A stretch of DNA of 64,000 bases from Capitulum mitella (Eukaryota > Arthropoda > Thecostraca > Pollicipedomorpha > Pollicipedidae). Within the stretch, counting starts at the first letter, position 1. Each line of letters opens with the position of its first letter. The notes under the pieces are model-generated. The model did no database searches and was not told the origin of the DNA. It saw only the letters and a program-made list of their open reading frames with translations. The translations under genes were made by a program, and so were the position numbers. Below, in pieces: positions 57,330-64,000 of the stretch. The stretch spans positions 18,959,081-19,023,080 of the forward strand of contig CP099848.1 of NCBI GenBank assembly GCA_030062745.1, in the 5' to 3' direction.

Positions 57330-58145
57330 CAGCACCTTCTTCCAGTCGTGCACCACGCCCCTGCTGGGCGGGATTTCCGGAGACCCGGATCTCGGCCGAA
57401 CCCGCAGCCAGCAGCCGTCTCTGCCGTGACGTCACCGGCAGAGACGGCGGGCGCGCTGGCGTGCCGGCAGGACGCAGCGGCGGCGGCCGCCGCCATAAAG
57501 CGGCCATAACTCATCCCCGGCCGCGCGGCCGGCTTTGTGACCGCGATCGATGCGCCAGCGGCCGGCCGCTCGGCTCCGTCTCAGATTATATCATCGGCCG
57601 TCTGTTGCCGGGCCGTCTCCTAGCAACGCGAATACAAACGGCCGCCCGGCCGCCGCCACATCCCGCCTTTGGCCGGCCGCCGCCGCCGCCGCCACCGGCG
57701 CCGAGTAATCAGTCGGCAAATACTCGCCACTACCGAGAAAGCGGCTGCCGGCCGGCGCGCGCGGCGCGCGTCCCTGCGACGTCAGGGGCCGCGATCAATG
57801 CCCGCCGGCTATCTCTCGGCGGCCGCCATCCCCCCCTGCCGGTGGCCGACCGCTACCTCGCGACGAGATCGATGCTATCTTGGGCGGGCGCGCCGTCTCG
57901 GCGAGACGCAGGGTACGCACGCCGCTAGCCAACATGGCCGCCGACCAATCGGAGGCTGCGCCAACGAGATGAGAGGCGGTCCGCCACCGGCGGCGACGGG
58001 AATCTCGGCCGTCGGCGCCGACGCGGCGGCCGGCCGGCCCGCTGGCCGACTGTGAGATCAGAGCAGCCGGTATCGATCGTCAGCCGCTCTCGCGCGCGCG
58101 TTTGGCTCGGTCGCCATGGCAACGCCGTCAGGTGCGCCGCTGTTT
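57330..58145. promoter_or_regulatory. CpG island with RFX, CRE, CCAAT and YY1-like sites
   Basis: The motif-richest island. GTCGCCATGGCAAC (58110-58123) is an RFX X-box palindrome, identical to the site at 36171. GTCTCCTAGCAAC (57615-57627) fits the 13-base X-box variant in 12 of 13 positions or nearly so. TGACGTCA (57427-57434) is a perfect CRE. AACATGGCCGCC (57931-57942) is YY1-like and is followed at once by CCAATCGG (57945-57952). GGCGGCCGCCAT occurs near 57818. It has the make-up of a housekeeping or ciliary-type promoter. Overlapping ORFs (155 and 128 codons plus, 134 minus) show no domain. Confidence 0.6.
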
Positions 58146-58149
58146 AACT

Positions 58150-59805
58150 GAAACGATTGATCTGCTCAGGACGGGACAAATGGTAATGATGATTGCCGGC
58201 AATGATGAATGTTGGAGATGGAGGGGTGCGGAGGCGGCGGCACGTGATAATACGGATGAAATCGCGCACGCACTGGCGCCATTCATCAACGTTTCGGCGG
58301 TGGCTGCGTGGCTTTTGGCAGCCGGCGCAGACGGGATGAGGCTATGTTAGAGAAAAACCAATCATGCACATCAAACTGCCACTGACCAGCGATAATGGAA
58401 AACGCAACCGACAATGATTATTCAGCAAGTGTGTTTGCGCCATTTTTTCGCTGATTATTGGTAACACAAAATCTGTTGCACAACGGGTATCTGAATAACG
58501 TTCTAGCTAGCATTCCTTTCATTAGATAAGATAGCTTTGTGTGAAGGCTTGTGCTAAGTCAGTAGCAAGGACTTCGGGATAGGTTATTTCCCGGTCTATC
58601 AGAAATCAAGCAATGCAATGGGAGCAATAAATTATAGGGGCATGTGGGTTTAGGCCCACGAAACCAGCCTGAAACACGCAGTCATGACGAAACCATCGCC
58701 TAAATCGTAGTTCGTTTTATTTCAGAAACGGTACGGAAGGGAAGGCCCATGGACTCACGATCTGTTTCACGGTAAAGCTCAAGCGAAAAGTCATAATAAC
58801 ACGCGGAGAGAACTGTCAACTACCTGTCACATACTCAGTTCATTCAACCAGTTGTAGACGTTGCGCATTTTTAAAAGGTGTCATGCCGACTTCAAGTCCT
58901 ATACAAGCATCCTACTGTGACCAAGGCAGCACACTGACACACGAGTCACCGTCTGGCTTATTTGTAGGCTATGCATAAAATTTCAGCGGCTGATTTCAAA
59001 TTAACCCACAACTTAATGGGCAGAGGCGCATGTTCGCCCGGCATTACTTCCGAACGACAAGCACCAGCGACCCAAAATTTTCAGCACCTCTTCCAGAACA
59101 ATACGGGCACGCATTGGCAAAACAAAAACGATTAGCCAGGTCACATACCATAGCTCAGGCCATATAAGACACCCCATAAGCTGAATCATAGACACGGCTG
59201 TCATGCACTGTCGGGCTTTCTGCGTCTGTCTTTTCCTTTTGACATGCCTGACAAGAACCTCACCAGGGATGATACATAGACCAAGTATCAGGTCATTACT
59301 GATCTCATGTGAGATCAACGTCCATCAGTCAGCTTTGCAGAGGGGCGATTTTGCCTCTTCTTAGAGGCAGATACTCTAGCCAATCTCTGACGACCACAGT
59401 ATGGGAGATAAAGAGAAACAAATGACATTTTTGAGATTCTTGTGAAATTGTTCCTAAGAAACAAGCAAAAGGTCTGAGGTCATGGCTTAATTTGGCGTCT
59501 TGACCTTGAATAACTTCCGGCCCTTTTGAAAAAGATATTGTTTGTAAAAGTGAGTACATTTACGCTTCCGAAATCACCCTGCGAAAAATTGTTCCGTTTC
59601 GGATTTCGGGCTGACCTGAAGCGTCATCGGCGACATTGAAGTCAACAGACGGGCAATATTTGGTGACGGTTATCAGCTCCAGTGTGAGCTGTGGGAACCG
59701 GAACATTGGTTTTTGAGACAGACAAAGGACAGATAATGTCATCCCCAGCAACTGCTGTTTGGTGGCATAACCCAATAAGTGGTGGGTTTAGAGCGGACTC
59801 CGTAC
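58150..59805. other. Spacer, possible old repeat
   Basis: About 1.7 kb without a gene; minus frames of 101, 76 and 71 codons have no domain. At 59470-59560 words such as TGAGGTCATGG and TTGACCTTGAATAACTTCCGG recall the interior of the TTAA elements, so a decayed transposon fragment may lie here. Confidence 0.35.
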
Positions 59806-59809
59806 TCCG

Positions 59810-60345
59810 CGCTATCAGCAGCTCCCCGCCGTCGGTATCGGCGTTCTCCGTGACATTCGGCAGAGACGATCCTGCCCGCGGCTCGGCTGCCCGGCCCGGA
59901 CAGCGGAGGAAGAGGAGGAGGACTTTTCCTCGCGGAAACTCGGCCAGGCGTCACGCCGCCGGCTCTCCAGGATGTGCCGCCGGCCGCGCCCGTCCGGCCG
60001 CGCCGGCGCCACTTTTGCCGCCGCCATATACGGCACGGCCGGCCGCCGGCAGAGCAGGAAAACGGCCGGCGTTTTTCGGCCGCCGCCGGGCCGGGTTCGA
60101 CTCGTGCGGCGGCACCATCCGACAGCGGCGGCGGCGGCGGCAGGCGCGGTGAACTGGCCGTGCTGGGCGCCTCCGGCCCGGCCGGCCCCGGCTCCGGCGC
60201 CGCCTGGGGCTGCCGGCCGTCGGCTGCGGCGGACAGGCCGCGGGAGGAGGTGGTGGCCAGGCGGTGCTGGACGCTCTGTGAGGTCCCGGCGGCGAGCGGG
60301 CGGAGCTGACGCCCTGCCTGCGCCCCTGCCATGAGCGCCGCTCTG
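59810..60345. other. CpG-rich island
   Basis: Dense CpG with GCCGCCGCCATATACGG (60018-60034, YY1-like) and TTGCCGCC words. The long frames on both strands (up to 197 codons) are composition shadows. It lies immediately before the 257-codon minus frame. Confidence 0.55.
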
Positions 60346-60451
60346 CACGTGTCGCCCGTCGCTGGCGTTATCTGATGTTCCGAGGAGGAAAACCGGCACA
60401 GGTCTTGTGAGAGGAGATCCGTGCGATTAGCCGAACTAGAGGCTCAAATAT

Positions 60452-61225
60452 TTATGTGATACCAATCCGGACCGTCTTGAGACAAGACTGCTGATAAAAC
60501 TGGCGTGCAAAACTGCCGGCGACATACATGAACTCTGGGCTTGAGGTAAAACCGATGAACAAAACTCGTCCTACATACATGAAACAGCGAGCTCCGGGTA
60601 AATGTGGACACCATCCAGCACGCGCCCCCACGTCAGCGTAACGGGTCAGGAGCAGTCCTGTCAGAGTAGCGTGCGCCGCCGGGCCAGATTTCCTCCCGTC
60701 TGTCCGCGTCGTCCGCCGGACGCTGCAGTGAGCAGCCGTGACTGACGGGTAGACTGTGCCGGAGGACATCGGGCGCTGGGAGACTGGGACGCTGAAGAAG
60801 AGAGGATCTGAGGGCGACGAAAGGAATTTGTTCATTCGGTTTTGGCACATGCGGTGTGACAGCGGCGGAACTTCTGGCAGACACCCGTGACCGGACCACC
60901 CACCAGGACCACCATATGTTGTACCCTGGTCCTGTACCGAGATAAGAAGGAGGCGTTTCGGCTCTCGAAGTTCGACTTCGTGCAACACGCTGCCGCCCAA
61001 GTTGACACGGCTTCCTTCGCCATAGGGCAGCCGCCGCCTGTAGCGATATCTGCCTAATGTACCATTTCTGTTGGACTGACTGATGTGCTGCTCTTCGTGA
61101 CCCTGCTGGGTTTTATTGTGATTTATTGTGACCAGATCTGCGCTTGATTCCGCTTGACTAGAATCGATTCCAACTCCATAACGAGGCGAATAACTCCGAA
61201 TCTGAATCCAATTCCAAGCAACCAA
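60452..61225 (-). other. Unassigned 257-codon open frame
   Basis: The longest frame in the window that is neither in a tandem repeat nor in an extreme CpG block. Amino-acid use is mixed. The sequence includes two similar FMYVG / FMYVA pieces near the C-terminus and no domain, signal peptide or clear membrane helix that I recognise. The first part overlaps a degenerate GATTCC-type repeat (61145-61265), which weakens a coding reading. Without splice or expression evidence it remains a candidate only. Confidence 0.15.
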
Positions 61226-61265
61226 TTACAAATGGAATCGGTTCCGATTCCAATTCCCATAATCA
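61145..61265. repeat. Degenerate GATTCC/GGAATC repeat, block 1
   Basis: ATTCCGCT, AATCGATTCC, GAATCTGAATCC, GGAATCGG and CCGATTCC recur within 120 bases. A second block with the same words lies at 62955-63115. This may be a diverged short satellite. Confidence 0.55.
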
Positions 61266-61275
61266 ATAGCAAATA

Positions 61276-61301
61276 ATATATGTATATGTATATATATATG
61301 C
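61276..61301. repeat. AT/GTAT-rich microsatellite
   Basis: ATATATGTATATGTATATATATAT, directly beside the GATTCC block. Confidence 0.85.
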
Positions 61302-61304
61302 ACG

Positions 61305-61749
61305 CATACATATGCACATACAAATATCAAAATATCAATAATCAGGCAGGTAAACCTACTGCTACCAGGGGCCAATTTACTTTTTTTGGCAGCAGCCATA
61401 GCCTTCCAATGCGAATCTGTCCCCCCCCTCAGGTGATTTAGGCAGGCCTCCTCTCATTTTTCTGTCAGTTTTGAGGAGGGGAAGAAGGCTTTGTAGATGG
61501 TAAATGGTGATTAGAAATCAAAAGTGAAAATTAATGTTGATCAAAATAAAACGGTTAAATCTGTTGACAAAGCCATTTGGGGAAAATGTTAGGAAAACAG
61601 GCACTTGGTTCTTCCCCCCCGTTATTATTTACACGAAACGTTACCCCTGACAGCAGCTATCTAAACCATAAATTTCCATCACGACCATTCGAACTTCTCA
61701 GTGGCGTCATGTGCTATTTCCGTCACTTGACTCGCCTCACGCAAGATGG

Positions 61750-61755
<6 letters not shown>
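61305..61755. other. Spacer, no gene
   Basis: Average to AT-rich, with short C runs (near 61422 and 61616). Nothing else recognised. Confidence 0.4.
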
Positions 61756-61756
<1 letters not shown>

Positions 61757-61800
<44 letters not shown>

Positions 61801-61819
61801 GGCTATATATATATATATA
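61757..61819. repeat. (AT)n microsatellite, interrupted
   Basis: About 20 AT repeats (61757-61796), then CCGTGGCT, then about 8 more (61804-61819). Confidence 0.95.
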
Positions 61820-62360
61820 AAGCGGAAAAAACTATATCTCACATAGGCATGCACCCAACAAAATTCACCTCTGGCTAATTAACCTAGACGTAGCAGCTTT
61901 GCCAGTCTCTCGAGTCGTGCTCGTGCGCCACATTATCAACCATTGCCTAGCGTCGCAAAAACAATGCATGAAGCGAAAGTGAAAAGTTGCTGCCAAAGAT
62001 GGCTCTGCGCCGATTTTACCCATGGAGAAGAGGTGGACGAAGGATGAAGACCAGGACTGGGATGGCTGGATTAGAAATAGGATTTCAGGTGCAACTAAAG
62101 TTTCAGTCGGTCAAAGAGTTTTCCAGGACAGACTGATACACAGAAAGGAGAGGTATAAGGATCGAACAAGGGGAAAAGACGTACTCGACGCAGACACCGC
62201 GCGCAACGGAACAAACGCGATTTGAGTCAGCACGAAGTTGTTCGCATCAGTGGTATTGGTGATGGTATCTAGCAGCAACAGTAAATATTTGAATACAAAA
62301 TGTTGTCTCAAGCAAAAGAAAATTTTTGTCATCACGTGATGCCTGAGTATTAGCACGGCG
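61820..62360. other. Spacer, no gene
   Basis: Average composition; two opposite short frames (67 and 81 codons) overlap. Nothing recognised. Confidence 0.4.
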
Positions 62361-62372
62361 TTCCAGGAATGT

Positions 62373-62570
62373 GCAGTTCTGGCGCTCTTACGACATGCCT
62401 GAAGTCAGCAACAACATTCGTCACCAGTCAAATACCTATGACTTAAGGCAGGAAGAATAAGTCTTTACGCTCTGTTTACACACCGTTTACGACGTTCAGT
62501 TCTGGCGTTCTTGCTACATGTCTCAGGTCAATAACAATCGACATTCGTCACCAGGCAAATACCTATGAGA
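62373..62570 (+). repeat. Tandem duplication, ~123-bp period, 2 copies
   Basis: CAGTTCTGGCGYTCTT, ACATGYCT, AGGTCA/AGTCAG, ACATTCGTCACCAG and CAAATACCTATGA occur in the same order at 62374-62441 and 62496-62567, with several substitutions and a small indel. Confidence 0.85.
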
Positions 62571-62574
62571 CAGT

Positions 62575-62950
62575 TAAAGTACGTGGAGGTATGATAACAC
62601 TAGTACCTACTCACTGTCCCTCAGAAAACTGGTGTACCAGTGATATCTGTGGATCCTTCTCTTACTTCTTTGTCTTACTTTGAGTTGAAGATCTTTTGAT
62701 CTGACATTAATTTTTCTATATTTTGGAGTACAGCCTCATTCCCTGTTAACTGCCTACCTACCTCACAGGCAAAGTCCAGCCCATGCTACCATACATAAAG
62801 AGACCATTGGCATGAAGCTGCCCAAAACTTCTCCCAAAGTCTTTATTGCATACACGTGCATGACTGTTAATGGCTACCTACATATCTTTTTTGACACCAA
62901 AGCAGGGGTAAGTTACACTGACAAAAAACGAAATCAGACATTTTGCTGTT
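62575..62950. other. Spacer, no gene
   Basis: Average composition. One 75-codon plus frame (62812-63039) runs into the following repeat; no domain. Confidence 0.35.
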
Positions 62951-62954
62951 CGGT

Positions 62955-63115
62955 TCACTTCCGATTCCATTGTTCCCACAGACTAACCGAATCAATTCCC
63001 AATCCGACTCAACACATCTCCCAGCCGAATCGATTGTGAATCCAGCTCCGGGCCAAATGGAATGGAAACGAATCCGGATTCGGCTCTGATTCTACCGGAA
63101 TCGAGCACAAGTCTG
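62955..63115. repeat. Degenerate GATTCC/GGAATC repeat, block 2
   Basis: CCGATTCC, CCGAATCAATTCCC, CCGAATCGATT, CGAATCCGGATTCGG and CCGGAATCG recur. Words and spacing match the block at 61145-61265. Confidence 0.55.
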
Positions 63116-63459
63116 ATTGTGGCCGACAGGCACCTAAGTGACTGTGGACGGTAGTATTTTGTGACACAACTCCTCGTGTTTTATCCCGCGACGAGAGGTT
63201 ATAATAGCCAGAGGCTAATTGCAGGTTACCTTAGTAAAAGTGTTGGACCATTTTCTAGCCTAATATTTCCGTGCATCTTCACAGGTGTAATGGTAATTTT
63301 GATGTAGATGCACTGAAAACATTTTCACCTGCGTAGGGCGAGTTAACCCTATGTACAAAGGCTTGCATAAATTTTACGAAGCAGCCGAAGGTAACTGCAA
63401 TGTTTCAAATTAATACCTGACTTTCTCGACAGCGATAAGAAAAATACCAGACTCGAGTG

Positions 63460-63570
63460 AGTTCCTGCCGCGCCGAGTTCGAACCCACACGTTACGAGTG
63501 ACGCGTTTGACTCGTGGAATGGAAGTACGTTACCCGCCGGCATGTCCGCTTACCATTTATCAGCGAGTGA
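63460..63570 (-). mobile_element. Possible tRNA-derived SINE head
   Basis: On the minus strand GGTAAGCGGACATGCCGG (63537-63554) resembles a pol III A box and GGGTTCGAACTC (63475-63486) a B box, about 50 bases apart, as in tRNA genes. The CGAGT/ACTCG pair between them could be an anticodon stem but leaves a 10-base loop, and the T-stem does not pair. A SINE head fits better than a tRNA gene. Its tail would run toward lower coordinates. Confidence 0.4.
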
Positions 63571-63574
63571 ATGA

Positions 63575-64000
63575 CCCTATGCATTCGGGCGGATTTTGGT
63601 GCGCACAATACTGTAAGGGCGCCATGTTTTTGAGTGATGAAACGCGAGTGAGTTGTGAGATGTTTCCGATTGATTTGCGTATTGATCGTCCGCTAACCTG
63701 TGTAAGTAGAACAGCCTGTTAAGTTGACAGATCATAAGCTGTCACCAAAACTATTGTTGCTTAAAGTGTTGACGCTGTGTTTGGCGCAGGCGCTTGCTGA
63801 AATGTGCAAAGCAGTGTCCACTGTGCCCATCTTGGACTCGTCACAACGCCGCACATTTTCTGACGTGGCTACCTAGTGTTCTTCATATGAAGATGGACTG
63901 TGGCCCTGATTCTGCCATTTTATAAAGCATCCCATGATTATTTATTGCATGCGCATTCACGTAGTACTCATTCTGTTGCAGTATTGCATTGCAATAATAA
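63575..64000. other. End of window, no gene
   Basis: Average to AT-rich sequence with one 74-codon plus frame that begins in the SINE-like part. Nothing else recognised. Confidence 0.4.

Noticed and set aside
1-64000. microRNA, 5S rRNA, snRNA, Hox homeobox (WFQNRR) and zinc-finger linker signatures
   Set aside because: Looked for by eye on both strands and not found. Short or spliced exons could still be missed without a search.

Overview
This window looks like a long non-coding stretch of a metazoan nuclear genome. No protein-coding gene can be supported. There are no operons, Shine-Dalgarno sites or long clean ORFs, so it is not prokaryotic. Instead it has many microsatellites and minisatellites, several ~1.2-1.7 kb terminal-inverted-repeat elements bounded by TTAA, possible tRNA-derived SINE remnants, and a strikingly regular series of very GC- and CpG-rich islands separated by DNA of average composition. 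The species and phylum cannot be named from the sequence. An animal, perhaps a marine invertebrate, fits, but a lineage such as a jawless vertebrate is not excluded. Most apparent ORFs fall in the islands, where AT-rich stop codons are scarce, or in tandem repeats whose period is a multiple of three. They are best read as chance.

Layout. 1-30.6 kb is the island-rich half. CpG islands lie near 1.7, 3.1-4.4, 5.1-6.7, 7.9-8.4, 9.1-9.5, 11.4, 13.0-14.0, 15.5-17.5, 19.1-19.7, 20.4-21.4, 22.3-22.6, 23.0-24.0, 24.3-26.2, 27.1-28.3, 28.75-29.2 and 30.5 kb. Between them lie minisatellites (31-bp unit at 5.2 kb, 21-bp unit at 11.6-12.3 kb, degenerate 21-bp unit at 26.8 kb), an 85-bp tandem duplication (8.2 kb), AT and GA microsatellites, and inverted repeats (16.6, 26.8, 30.3 kb). 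30.6-37.5 kb is mostly plain sequence with a 36-bp minisatellite (33.9-34.3 kb), a ~117-bp tandem repeat (35.0-35.3 kb) and one compact island (36.05-36.48 kb). 37.5-49.4 kb is a transposon-dense block with five related-looking TTAA elements from three families. 49.4-64 kb returns to plain sequence with islands at 51.3, 52.2-52.8, 57.3-58.1 and 59.8-60.3 kb, plus further microsatellites.

How the parts may work together. The islands repeatedly carry the same short words: ATGGCCGCC/GGCGGCCAT (YY1/Pho-like), TAATGGC, TCTCATCTC, CCAAT boxes, and above all near-perfect RFX X-box palindromes (two in the 36 kb island; one full site and one variant in the 57-58 kb island). An array of ORF-free CpG islands with such motifs is what one expects of a regulatory landscape around developmental genes lying outside the window; this is inference. 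The mobile elements add a second layer. All three TTAA families carry everted, direct or tandem AGGTCA half-sites, the core of nuclear-receptor response elements.
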